Of a DNA stretch of 64,000 nucleotides, positions 34,047 to 45,465 are shown piece by piece. Position 1 is the first letter of the stretch. The number at the start of each line of letters is the position of its first letter. Location of the stretch: assembly GCA_015680685.1 (NCBI GenBank), contig MNCI01020980.1:673177-737176 (forward strand), written 5' to 3'. This DNA is from Gnetum montanum (Eukaryota > Streptophyta > Gnetopsida > Gnetales > Gnetaceae). The position numbers and the translations under genes were made by a program. The notes beneath the pieces were generated by a model. The model did not search any database. It worked only from the letters and a program-made list of their open reading frames with translations, and was not told the DNA's origin.

Positions 34047-34375
34047 ACTACCTAGAACCTACCTCCTTTAAAGAAGAGCAACACAAAATTAGAATTGGCA
34101 GATCAGTCCATCATTGTTCCATTGGGATTGGTAGAAGACATTGTGATTACTATCTGTGGGTGATCTTATCTTGTTGATTTTTTAGTAATCAAAGTGGAGA
34201 ACTACAAAGGGGATTTTCCAATCATAATGGAAAGGGCATGGCTAGGCACCATTAGTGAAAGAATGGGCATTAGAGATCTTTCCTTGGAAATATCAAAGGA
34301 AAATGCATTAAGAAAGATCAAGAAAAAGAGAGTTCCATGCATCGTGTATAGTGATATAAGGTGCAATTGTATGTA
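34047..34375 (+). pseudogene. Protease, 3' part (outer element)
   Basis: Codons TWNLPPLKKSN, LELADQSIIVPLGLVEDIVI, then FPIIMERAWLGTI and DLSLEISKENA continue the protease interrupted at 26624. A frame change occurs after the ACTAC duplication, as expected from a 5-bp TSD. Confidence 0.75.
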
Positions 34376-37300
34376 GAAACTTTGGGTCATAAAGTAAGCA
34401 TCTATTTTTGCATGCAAGAAGTATACACCAGAAATAGAAATTCAAAGGTGTTTATAGGCAACAACCACAAAAAAAGAGGATACCTAATGGGTGACTGCTA
34501 ATTATGAAAGCAACACACTTTGCATGGAACCAACTAAGAGCCTGACATGTGCGTATATCACAACCATGGATGCACTAGAGCAAGTTCAACACCAACTCTC
34601 TAATGATAAAAATGATGATACTCATTAGGGAGAGTTGGAAATTTCTGATAAATTCAAGAAAGAGCCCCTTGAGCTGAAAACGTTACTGATTGGAATGGAA
34701 TATGTATTTTTGAAGAATGGGAAGCTAGTTATAATCAATGCAAAACTTGTTCTAGAACAAAAAAATGTTGTTAAAGGTAGTTGAAAGATGGTTAGCAGCT
34801 TTTGCTTAATCATATCCTGAACTCACAAGGATTGATCCAAGGATATGCCAGCATCGCATCTACACCGACCTAGCCATGAAGCCAACAAAAAATCCACAGA
34901 GGTAATTAAACCCCAAACTAAAGCAAATCATCAAGGAAGAAATTGAGCAACTCCTCAAGGCAAGGTTCATCTATCCCATTGCAAATAGACAATGGGTTAG
35001 CCCACTCATAATTGTACCAAAGAGAGGTGGCAAGTGGTAGGTCTACATCAATTTTAGGCTAATGAACATGGCAACATTCAAGGATCATTTCCAATTACCA
35101 TTTGTTGACCAAGTGCTTAACACCATATTCGGGCACTGCAAATATAGCTTTCTAGATGGTTATAGTGGCTATAACCAAATTCAAATTGCAGTCAAAGATC
35201 ATGCAAATACCACATTCACAAGTCCCTTGGGACATATTCATACCACAAGATGTCATTTGGTCTATACAATGCACCTGCCACATTCCAATGCCCACTCTTG
35301 AGCATTTTTCAACAGTAGATCAGTAGTGGTGTGGAAGTCTTCATGGATGACTTCTCCACCTATGGAGCTACAATTGAGCAAGCCCTAAACCACCTTGAGA
35401 AAGTGCCAAAATGATGTGTTGAAACTAACTTACAACTCAATTGGTAGAAAATTCACCTCATGGTCCAGGGGGAGCATTGTACTGGGGCATAGAATATCAC
35501 AAGCAGGAATTGAGGTGAACCCTAAAAAAATAAAGGTTATCCAAGGAATAACCCACTAGCCAGAAATAGTTAAAGATGTTTAGTCATTTCGTGGACATAC
35601 TACCTACTATCGATGATTCATAGAAAATTTCTCTAAGATCACAAAACCGTTGGTCGAGCTAACAAAGAAAGATGGTCCTTTTGTTTGGACCATAGAATGT
35701 GAGAAATCATTCTAGTAACTAAAAGAAAAGCTTCTAGAAACTCCAATCCTACAAGCATCCAATTGCTCTAGACTATTTCATATTATGATAGATGCATTAA
35801 ATTATGCCTTGGGAGTGGTGTTGATGTAGTTAGATGACATGAAACGTCCATACTACATCCATTGCACTACCTACAACATTATGGATGTACAACTAAACTA
35901 CACCATCATAGAGAAAGAATTGATGGTAGTGGTGTTTGCTCTAGAAATGTTTAGGCATTATGTGCTTGGATACAAGGTGTGTTTGCACAAAAACCACAAT
36001 GCCATCTACTTCTTGATGAACAAGCCAACGGTGAGCACCCGTGTCATACAGTGGCTAGTGTGCTTGCAGGAATTCAATCTTATGATGGTAGATCGAAAAG
36101 GTACTGAGAATGTGGTTGCTGATCACTTGTCTTGATTATGACTGGACATCAAAGAAAAAGAAAGCTCACTCCTTGAATGTTTTCTGATAAACTCCTCTTT
36201 TCTAAGGCTATAACTCAACAAATGCCCAATGATCCAAAATGGTATGATAACATTCTCATCTATCTTCTCACTCAAGAGATGCCAAAAAGGTTGGACCAGT
36301 AGAAGAAATAGTAGTTTCTTCACTAGGGAAAGCACTTCATGGAGATCAAAGGACATGTCTACAAGGTATGTGTCAATGGCCTGGTTTGTTGGTGTGTCCT
36401 TTATGACGATCAACTACACATTCTTTAAGATGCTCATGAAGGTCCTTATGGAGGACACTATGTTGGGAGATGCATGGCCATTAAAATCTTGATGTTAGGG
36501 TACTATTGGCAAATACTCTTCAGGGATGCTCACCATTACATTTGCTCTTGTGAATGATGCCAACAAGATGGTGGAATGATTGCTCTAATGGAGGGACTTG
36601 AACAATGGATTCAATCACTATAACCCTTCAACATATGGAGCACTGACTTCATGGGTCCCATCATGCCCATGTTAAATGGAAAGATGTACATCATAGTCGC
36701 TATTGACTATTGTACAAAATGGGCAGAAGTAGCAATTATCATCAACTATACATCTTCTACTACTACTCAATTTGTATAACATAATGTTGTAAATAGGTTT
36801 GGTATGCCACATGCATTGATTTTTGACAATGGAACTCACTTTACAAGCACTACTTTTCAAAAGCTCATGTCACGCTTGGGGGTTGAACATGAACTCACAA
36901 CACCTTACCATCCCCAAGCTAATGGTCAAGCTAAGGTTACCAATAGGGAAATCACAAGGATACTAATAATAACTATTAGCAAGTATGGGAAGGATTGAAG
37001 CATAAAAATCAATGATGCCCTTTGAGCCTACCACTCAACATGGAAACTTCCTATAGGCTACTCTTCCTATGAGTTGGTATATAGAAAATTACCAACACTT
37101 CCAATCCAATTTGAACTTTGTACACTTTCAACTGCTTATGAACTTGACCTTGACTTAAGTCTAACCCAAAAATAATGACTAATGAATCTCAACCTACTAG
37201 ACAAAAATTGATTAGTTGCCTTATCATCTAACAAGTTGAACAAGGCCTATAACAAAAAGCATCATGACTTAAAAATTAGAAAAGTTAAATTTCAACTAGG

Positions 37301-37475
37301 AGATAAGGTTCTCTACTGGAACCCCACACACGTACCTCAACGAACTAAGTTTCAAACATTATGGGAAGGACCTTACATTATTTATGAGACTTTTCCTTCA
37401 AAGGCCATGATGATCTATAAACCTAAGAGCCCAAATAAGAAACAACTAGTCAACATCTAATAAATTAAACCTTTC
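34376..37475 (+). pseudogene. pol relic of the outer element: RT, RNase H, integrase
   Basis: RT: WVSPLIIVPKRGGKW (34995-35040), SFLDGYSGYNQIQIA (35148-35192) and catalytic FMDDFSTY (35341-35364). RNase H: NYTIIEKELMVVVFALEMFR (35899-35958) and FLMNKP. Integrase zinc-binding (HHCC) residues are near 36425-36570 in broken frames. In the catalytic core VAIDYCTKWAE (about 36698-36730) gives the first Asp and IFDNGTHF (36819-36842) the second. At the position of the catalytic Glu, 36 residues later, the codon is AAG (Lys, 36933-36935). The GPY/F module LWEGPYIIYETFPSKAMMIY lies near 37359-37418. Several stops, one of them TAG in KW*VYINFR, show it is dead. Confidence 0.85.
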
Positions 37476-38705
37476 CATGAGCATATGCCAACTAACACAA
37501 TAAGCACCTCATCATATGGATAACCATGCTCCATATTTTGAATGTCCTCCTTTCAACTTAGTTGTGGGGGAGATGGCCACTCACGCTAACCTTATAAGCG
37601 GCTCCTCACTTTTTTCAATTTTTTTTTACACATTTTTTTGTTGTTTTACAACTTTTTGTTTTACACATTCTTTCTTTTACATATTTTTTTATGTTATTAA
37701 TCTTTTTTAATTTTTGTTTTACACCATCATTAGCACATTTGATATTTCTTGAACATTTTACACTTTCTTTTATATTTTCTTTTATTTAGTGTGATTTTCT
37801 AACTTTTTGTTAATAAGTGCTAGGTACATTAGTAATGTGTTACTTGATGGTGATATGTATTATTTTTATTTGATTGTTGGTGTTTGGTTTCTGGCTTTGA
37901 ATTTCATTACATATAATTAGAACATGGTTTCTTTTTCATGCAACAGGTAGTGAGTCCACAACATCCACCCATCCACATGCTCTATGGTTTTCCTTGTTTT
38001 GGAAATGTGCAATCCCTTTTTCATTAATAAAATTTTAATAAATTTGTGACTTTGGTAGTTTTCGAAATTGACAAGGATTCAAAGGTTTCAACAAGGTGTG
38101 GCTTCAAGGGGATTTGGGATTCTTTGTGCTTTTCTGTTTGCTTGGGTGCATGTGTGTTTTCATGAATTTCTTACCATTATGTGTCATCTAATAAAAAGAA
38201 GTTGAATAATTACTTGCATAGTGTGGTTCTCATCAGAAAAAAAAGAGAAGAGAAAAAAAAAACATGATGAGAATTCAAAGCACATCCCTTGGAAAAAATA
38301 AATAAATACATCCTCGCATGGTGTGTTCTCATCAAGAAAAAAAAGAAATCATGAGGATTCAAAGCACACCCCTTGGACAAAATAAATGCATGTGTCTTTG
38401 CATGGTGTAGTTTCCATTTCAAAAAAATGAAAAAAAATAATGGGAATTCAAAGCACACCCTTTAAACTGAATAAATGGGCTAAGGCCCTTCCTCACTTCA
38501 TACTTCTTCTCTAATAAGGAATGGTGGTTGTTCTATGGGAGCACTCTTGTATCTCAGGGGATGGATTGGTCTTAGAATGTTGATGCAAAGTCATTGAACG
38601 TGCTTGGTTTTGGTTTGGACTAAGGATGGATCCTATCAAGTCATTTAACCACACAATCCACAAGGGACTTCTTATGACCATAATTAGGAACTTCATTCCA
38701 CTCAG
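37476..38705 (+). other. 3' region of the outer element
   Basis: GTTGTGGGGGAGATGGCC (37561) follows the pol end, then T-rich DNA and the hairpin-repeat cluster (38205-38470). Sequence homologous to other copies ends near 38705, where a minus-strand element starts without LTR or PPT. This is a deletion-type junction. Confidence 0.6.
38205..38470 (+). repeat. Three tandem hairpin-forming units of about 85 bp
   Basis: Each unit reads TTGCATGGTGT-GGTT-CTCATC, an A-rich loop, then GATGAGAATTCAAAGCACAC and a short spacer. Left arm GTTCTCATC and right arm GATGAGAA(T/C) are complementary. Related elements have only one unit (8480 and 31690). Confidence 0.7.
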
Positions 38706-40419
38706 TTCTAAAGTTATCTAGCTGGTCTGCGAGAAAAAATTGTAGAGGGTCTTGTTGTGCTACCTGTAAGGCCATGAGCTGCTCTTGTAGTTTCTACACT
38801 TCAGCTTCAGCATGCTCATCCCTCACTTCTATTAAGACTAGCTTCCCCTTTATGGAAATGAGGTCCGATTGAATTGTTGTAACATCTTGAGGGATATCAA
38901 ACAGGGACATCATTACTTGACCTATTTAAAGTAATCGATCAAGCACATCCTCATGTTTCGCAAGAGTCATTAAGATTTTAGCCAAAGTTTGAGCATCCCG
39001 TGCTTCTGTGAGATTGACCAGTGGCACAATAGGTATGTTGAAGGATTCTTTGATGTGATCAGTGACCACTTTTGTAGCTCCCATGGCATTCTAGTGTTGC
39101 ATGATCACCATAGTGGCCCCTTTACTAGTCTCTAATTGCACCTAGAAAGATGCCACATTTCCTGAGATCTGTTGTGACCATCTACTTTCCCCTCCTCCTA
39201 TTTGAATGGATACTTCCCCCCTTGTGTGATCCAATGAAACCATAGGCTAAATGGCATCATTGATGATACAAAAGAGGTTTGCATCATCATGACTTCCCCA
39301 ATTAACAGTCTCAGCGATGGCCCTAAGATGGCTCATCAATGGTCTGTAGTCTTGTGGCGGTGGAAGTGGGTCCTGGCCTATGCTGGGCCTTGCTTCTTGT
39401 TATTGGCTGGGACCTATGACTGGAGGTTGATTGGGCCCTGCAAGTTGAGTTGCAGTTGGTTCAGCCATCCGTTCTTCTTGTTCTGGTCCCAGCTCTTCAC
39501 CAGTTCTTTTCCTTGGAGCTAGTGCCTTTAGAAATTTAGCATATGAAGTAGTCTAGGATTTTTGGAGGACATCATTGGTGTACCCTTAAATACCAACATG
39601 TTGGCAAAGCTTTCTGATAAGAAAAGGGAAAGGTAGTGCCATCTTCCCTGTCTTTCATTCTTCAAACCACCTCAAGAGCTCTGTCAAATATAGATGTGGT
39701 AGGTTAGCGTTAACCTTTCCCATCAACACTGCACATCCTCTAGCTGCATACGTCGATATTCTTTCTAGGCCCTTTATGGGGAAGAGGTGATATGTTCCAA
39801 TTTTGAAGTAAATCCTCTCTTTCGTCGTCAACTCACCAAATGTTTTATCTCTACCATAAGCCTTCTCCAACCAATCCTTTCGCACATCGAGGTTTGAACA
39901 GGAGGATAACTGAGCAACTTTGGACCCTATATTTAGAAGGTTTAACACTTTCAAAATGGCCTACGCAGAGAAGTCAACTATCACACCACAAATATTAACA
40001 GTGGTGCCTTGCTCCCTATTGTGCCAAAATTAGTACGTCTTCCCTAGGTACCATCCACCGCTTTCAGAGAGGACAAGCCATAATGCGGATTCTTTGAGGT
40101 GATCCCTAATGGCCTTAGGAGAAAACTCTGTAAAAGATTCAAAGTTTGATTTCACAATCACTGTAGCGAATGTGGACTTCTCATGGATGGCCTGAACACA
40201 ATCTTGGGGCAATGTGAGCTGTTGTCCCTGTTCAAGCGCTACAGCAATTCTTCCTTCTACCTGCTAGGACCATCTGGTAGGAGGTCCTTCTTGATGAATG
40301 CTGAATGATTGCTCCTCCTGTTCTTCATGTTTTATGGCAGGACCTTTTCTTCCACCTCTCTGAGATCGTTTTCTCCCACCTTGAGTAGGACCTTCCTGTT
40401 GTACATTTTTCGGGGTCAT
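38706..40419 (-). pseudogene. Accessory ORF of copy NA-2, C-terminally truncated
   Basis: The ATG at 40419 directly follows TGTGATTGCAG, an intron-acceptor-like string. The start MTPKNVQQEGPTQGGRKRSQ is basic and Gln/Gly-rich. A globular region follows with MPQDCVQAIHEKSTF (40212), ICGVIVD near 39990, then the AYGRDKTFGELTTKERIYFK block (39927-39830) and GKVNANLPHLYLTELLRWFEE (39717-39655). A Pro/Gln linker and the first part of the coiled-coil region complete the fragment. There are frame shifts and some stops. Function is unknown; see the full-length copy at 53234-55954. Confidence 0.6.
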
Positions 40420-40903
40420 CTGCAATCACACGGGGTCAAGCGTTAGTAAGGTTGTTTTAGAATTTAAGTTATACCTTACTACTTCCCTTAATTAATTGAT
40501 TTATTTATCTTCATGTGATCTTGCCCAAAATATTGTAATAATGAGTCTTGTGACTTAGGTGGTTTCTTCAATTTTAATTTCCTGGTATACCTAAGGGTTA
40601 AATGATTTTTGGGCAAAATTATTTTAAGTGTTGTAGCTAATTACCCTAGATGATGTCCTTTGGGTGATGATAAATTCCAAAAAGTTTAAAAAAGTTAGGA
40701 ACTTTTTAGCAAGTTTCCCTCCCCCATGACTGAACTGAACACTTCGGGTTCAAGCAGGCTTAAACAGAATAAAAATCGGAGTACCAACAAGTGAGATATA
40801 GTGAGAAAAGCAAGGGTCACTTAATCGTAAGTCGCAGAGAAAAATTTCAAAACCTCCCCCACGTGAATGGAAGAAATGATGCTAAGTGTTGCAGGGAGGT
40901 CAT

Positions 40904-41005
40904 CTATTTATAGGTTACGGAGACGTGATATTGCGTACGATACATCGTGTACACGATATCACGTCAGGACGCGATATCATGTATGCGATATCTCATCCCT
41001 AGTGA
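40904..41005 (-). promoter_or_regulatory. Internal promoter with ATATCGCG palindromic array (copy NA-2)
   Basis: On the minus strand GAGATATCGCATACATGATATC, GCGTCCTGACG, GTGATATCGTGTACACGATG and GCAATATCACG precede CCTATAAATAG (TATA, 40914-40904). The palindrome core ATATCGC / ATATCACG is the one in this element's own LTR (45258-45290). It lies about 490 bp upstream of the accessory ATG. The downstream leader is unrelated to the LTR leader. Confidence 0.6.
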
Positions 41006-42368
41006 TATGAGGCACAACAGAATACCAAATTTTTAAAGGATTTTCTTGGAATAGACGTTGGAAATGAGGACATTAGGCTATTATTAAGGAGTTTTCAGGT
41101 AATTATATGGTTTTGAAGGCACGACAAATGATGAGTAAGTGTAATTAAACAATAAAACCTTGGGTGATAAGAAAAAGGTTATGTGATGGTTCATAGGAGC
41201 ATCGAAATTTAGAGGGGTAATAGTAGGAAAAAAATGTTATGAAAAATGAGCTAAGGGTAAGAAATGGTGTGTGTGAGCTAGAGCATCAGTGAAGATTACA
41301 AGAGACTACACAAGTGGATCCTCCCCAAAGCAAGTTTCAACCTATAAAGCCCTTGTGTAACCACACTTAAAGTGTCCATGGGCACTAGAAGGGGTAAATG
41401 TAATCCGAACTAACTCCACAAAACACACACATGTAAATATCATCGGAATGAGGTAAGAATCCTATGTTACACACGACACAAGCTACAATTACACGAATAG
41501 CGAGATGAGACGAACTATAGAAAGGAATCGTAGAGATTGGGACATGAGATAACTGACCCAGGGCACAATGAATCCTGCATGTAAAGCATGATTAAGGTGT
41601 CATTAACCTATCATTCCAAGATCAGGACCAAGTCCATTCCTTTAATCTGTGACATTGCATTGTTTCATCCCATGATGAGCAACTATAAGAGTACCGTAAC
41701 AACAAGGTGTACGATCACTTGGCTTTTTATTCAAGGGAGAAATGATTTTTGTTTTGTGGCACTTTTTCTTTTTCTTCTCTTTTTTTTTTCTTTTTGAATA
41801 CTAAATCCAAAGAAGCTACCAACCTTTAGGCATGGGTGCATGTGTTTCCAGTGGGACCCCCTAGAATAGCATTGGATTTTTGAGTGCTCTTTTTGATTAC
41901 TCTTACTCGCATTTTTCATTAGATCTACAAGGATCTTAGTACAACCATGTTGCATGATAACTCCCACAGATGTCACCAAAGAGAATCCTCAAGTCCCCTT
42001 GATTTCACACCCTAATCATTTCCTCTTGGTCCATCCTTCTTCATTCCGGGTATAATGAACACAAAATTAGTTTTAAGTTTTAAGAATGTTAAGAATATCA
42101 CTATACCCTCAAATAGAACCTCTTATTTGTAGAATGGATGAGTGGGTGTAATGGGCTTACTGTTTCAAATAATTGATTGTTCGAGACTTGATAACATAGA
42201 ACATACCTCAACCGACAATCCACATGAGTGCTTTATTCATAGACGAGATTACCTACAAAAACTTAAAAAGAAAAAAACACAAAAAGATAAAAAGATAAAA
42301 CAAAATGTTGAAAAATGAAAAACTGGAAAACAAAAATGTAAAATCAAAAGAAAAATAAAAAGTGAATA
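41006..42368 (-). other. Spacer between gag and internal promoter (copy NA-2)
   Basis: No coding signal. It carries blocks shared with copies NA-1 and NA-3, including CATGATTAAGGTGTCATTAAC (41587) and the reverse of GACATCTGTGGGAGTTATCA (41940). An A-rich stretch (42255-42360, T-rich on the element strand) follows the gag stop. Confidence 0.6.
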
Positions 42369-44367
42369 TTATTCCTGCTTGTTATTAGAATGAGGGATAT
42401 GCCTCATAGCTAAATGGTTGAGGATGGCAAGGATTAATAATTGACGATGGCTATCCTTACATGTTGGAAGTATTCTGGCTTGGTCATATTTACCCCATCG
42501 TGTTTCACACACTTGATTATAATGAGCATAGTGGGGCAATTTATACAATGTAGTTCCCAGATAACGAGTTGGCCCACTATGATATTTGGGACTGTTAGAT
42601 GGTATGCAAGGATTGTAATGATTCTCTCCACGGCTATGTTCATTGGGCCAGATTGTTGTTGGAGTGTGAGTTGGTGGCCCTAATGAAGTTACATGAGGTG
42701 TTGGGTTCAAAGATAAGGGTACACCATAGTGTGGGACTTGTGATGAGTTGTAGGATGTAGTGGCCTCAAAATTGTGTTGTCCCTTCTTATGGCCATGTTT
42801 AAAGAAGGGGCGCTTTTGATGTTAAGGAGGCTTCTCACTGTTGTTGGTAGTAGTAGCGCAAGTGTCGTTCGTGGGTTGTTGTTGTGGCGTAGGCACCTTA
42901 GGAACAATTGGTGGCGATGTAGAAGGAGGGAAAAAATGAGAATGTTGAAAGTTAGGAGGATCATAGGGTACACAAGGTGGTGGTTGTGTTGGAGGCATGG
43001 GTTGATAGCATTATGGAGAATAGTAATGTGGTGCGATAGAGTATGGTGGCCCAATTGGAGAAACATGATGTTGAACTTGATAAGTGTTTGGATTCGGATA
43101 ACATGAAGGGTATCTCCAGTTTAAGGGTGATCTCCCCCACAACTGGGATTGTTGCCACTATGATTTGACACAATATCTCTATACGAACTCTAGATGTAGT
43201 GTGTTTCCCCAATGCTTATGTACGTGTAACAATATTGGGCATTGGCCTTTGGGGTGATCATATAGGCATATGTTGCATTCATACGTATGATTGGCATTTG
43301 AGCTCTTATTTCCTTCATTCTTTTTTTTCCAAATGTCTAATGTTTTGTCCTGCTTCTTGGGTTGTTAAAACGCTATCTCCAATAATGTTCATAAATTTTC
43401 CACACTTTTGATACGTCCATTCCAACATCTTATTAATCTTTGCCTCGACTTCTTCTAATGTTTGTTGTGTTGGCAAAGATGATGTTTCCACATTGAGACC
43501 TATTAATTTCTCCTTTTTATGATCATGGACCTTTGTTAAGTTGAGATTTTGGTCCCGTTGATGTTTTTCAACACTCTCCCATCTAGCCAAATCTCCTTCT
43601 TCTTTTGCTACTTTCTTAATAAGCTCTTGGACTTGATGGGTTTGTAGTTCGTATAGTTGACCTTGGGCATACATTCCTAAGGTCTCTCTTGTTTCATTAT
43701 GATGCTCATCAATAATGTGGTACATTAGCCTTTCCTCAGAAAACCCATGGCCTGGATAGTTATTTAACAATGCATAATATCTTTCTAAGGCTATGTCCAA
43801 GGGTTCATGTTGTGCTTGTTTCCATCCTTGGATTTGTTTCCTCAAGGCTAACACTCTTGCATAGGATTGATATTTTTCATTAAAGACTTCTATCATTATT
43901 GGCCAATGTTGTATTGAATTTTGTTTTAATGATCTATACCATACTTTTGCTTGGCCAACGAGTATCATAGGAAAGAGCTTGAGTTTTTGCCAATCATTAT
44001 CAATGTTGTTCCATGTGCAGGCATTGTAGAAGGCTTGTAAATGTTGATGCGGATCTAAGTCATAGCCTCCTAAACATTTAGGAAAGTTTTTTAAATCGGG
44101 CTTGGGTAGATGGCTCTCTTTATGATGCCTATGTGAGATTCGAATAGCCTCTTGTATTTGCATTAAGCTTGCAGTGGCCAGTAGGGGTTCATCGTCATTG
44201 GGTAAGTTATGCTTTCATGTGTTTTGATGATGTTGTTTCTTTTCATGTTTATAAGAAACCCTCACTTCAAGTTGTGTACTCCAATCTTCATCGTCATATA
44301 ATTCATTGGTTCTCTAATGAATTTCCTCACTAAGTGTGGCATTATTATAGTATTGTAGAAGAGGCAT
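42369..44367 (-). pseudogene. gag of copy NA-2
   Basis: The ATG at 44367 (MPLLQ) gives an N-terminal acidic segment, then after one break a long open stretch at 44163-43315. It contains the Retrotrans_gag capsid core: GYDLDPHQHLQAF, KLKLFPMILVGQAKVWYRSL, EVFNEKYQSYARV and QHEPLDIALERYYALL. The zinc knuckle (C-X2-C-X3-H-X4-C) follows near 43290-43240, then a Pro/His/Gln-rich tail to 42369. It packages element RNA in virus-like particles. It is the best preserved gag in the window, with 282 uninterrupted codons, and could have been supplied in trans or used in cis until recently. Confidence 0.8.
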
Positions 44368-44488
44368 GATTGTGAAGTTGTATGTGAATAATGTGTGACT
44401 TTTAATAATTATTTTTTTCTAAAATATATATCGTTAAGTCCAATACAACGACCTGGTATGATATAACTAATCTAGATAACTAGTTCGA

Positions 44489-44507
44489 TCCCTAGCAATG
44501 GCACCAA
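44489..44507 (-). other. Primer binding site of copy NA-2
   Basis: On the minus strand TTGGCACCATTGCTAGGGA follows the LTR. It is tRNA-Asp-like. Confidence 0.7.
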
Positions 44508-45310
44508 TGATGAGTGGCGAGGTACCTCTACACTCAACCATACGAATACGAGTGTTTTCACACGCGATCCGGTCAAACTCTGCAGACGGACTAGTTGTGG
44601 CACCTAAACAGTTAGCTTTAGGTTGTAGTTTGCTATCTTCCCACCTAGACTAGTATTATATTTGTCACGTATGGTTTAGTCCAGAGTGAGGGGTATGATG
44701 GGTTTTCTACTCTAATGCTACTCTTGAAGGCAATGGAAAGTAATATTAAATTAACTTATCTAGGAGAGAGAGGGTAAGAAAATCTAATCTAGCCTAAGTG
44801 CTATGAGCATCTATTCCTTGATTATCCGTACACATCTTGCACTTCGTGCACAACTACCACTAGGATTACCAAGCGAAGATCCTAGGTACGCTACTAGGTT
44901 ACCAAGTAGTCACACTTAAATGCTCGTAATCAAGTCGTACTCATTCCACGTTCTAACATGAGTTTAAGGGTGAGAGAGAGACTAATTAGGAAAGCAGTAA
45001 ATAACAATAAAATAAATAAATAAATAAAGTGAATGCTACAATGATGAAGTAATCTTGATCTTTATTACCAGTCATGTGCATGTCCAAGTACATCACACTC
45101 GAATAAAGGATGCCATACAATTATAGTCACCACACTATAGGTAGACACTGGAAAATAATTTTAACTCTGGAGGGATCAAACTGCCAAAGTTTAGCTACAA
45201 TCTAAATCTCAGTTATGAAACACGGGAGAGCCGTCTCTTATTTATAGGACTAGCGGTGGGCTATGATATCACGTATGCGATATTGCGGTTGCCCAAAACA
45301 TGATTCATCA
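44508..45310 (-). repeat. 5' LTR of copy NA-2
   Basis: On the plus strand it runs from TGATGAGTGGCGAGGTACC to ATGATTCATCA, 803 bp. It has a reversed TATA box in TCTTATTTATAGGAC (45236-45250) and CTATGATATCACGTATGCGATATTGCGG (split: 45261-45288) as the U3 palindrome. The U5 has CACTAGGATTACCAAG. On the right it abuts a 45-bp minisatellite. Confidence 0.8.
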
Positions 45311-45450
45311 CCACTCTAATAATTAGAATAACTGCTAAAGAAACCGCTAGAGTAACCACTCTAATAATTAGAATAACTATTAAAGAAACTTCTAGAGTAA
45401 CCATTCTAATAATAAGAATAATTGTTAAAGAAACCACTAGAGTAACCACT
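45311..45450. repeat. 45-bp minisatellite, 3.1 copies
   Basis: Units at 45311-45355, 45356-45400 and 45401-45445 start CCACTCTAATAATTAGAATA (third unit slightly diverged), followed by a partial fourth. A period divisible by three keeps a minus-strand frame open (repeated VSL..ILIIRVVT), which looks incidental. It sits exactly between two minus-strand LTRs. Confidence 0.85.
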
Positions 45451-45465
45451 CTCATCAGACATCAA

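Larger units (their letters stand above)
22950..38705 (+). mobile_element. Outer Athila/Tat-like gypsy element, split by a nested element and missing its 3' LTR
   Basis: The element keeps a 5' LTR, PBS, gag, protease, RT, RNase H, integrase and the 3' region. Protease codons stop at 26624 and resume at 34047 after removal of the nested element. The 3' end breaks off near 38705 against a minus-strand element, so neither PPT nor 3' LTR is present. Without the insertion the remaining length is about 8.3 kb. The domain order PR-RT-RNaseH-IN and the tRNA-Asp-like PBS place it in the Athila/Tat branch of gypsy. Confidence 0.8.
38706..45310 (-). mobile_element. Non-autonomous gypsy element, 3'-truncated (copy NA-2)
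   Basis: Read right to left, this has a 5' LTR (45310-44508), PBS, gag, spacer, internal promoter and the first 60% of the accessory ORF. The 3' end of the ORF, PPT and 3' LTR are missing at 38706. No protease, RT or integrase is present between gag and the promoter, exactly as in copy NA-3. Confidence 0.8.

Noticed and set aside
40904-41005. Internal promoter as a nested LTR remnant
   Set aside because: The LTR leader AAGAGGTGGCTC, the U5 block and the CTCATCA end are absent, and the same module stands at the same distance from the accessory ATG in another copy.
45261-45455. Membrane peptide encoded on the minus strand with 15-residue repeats
   Set aside because: The open frame is a by-product of a 45-bp minisatellite.
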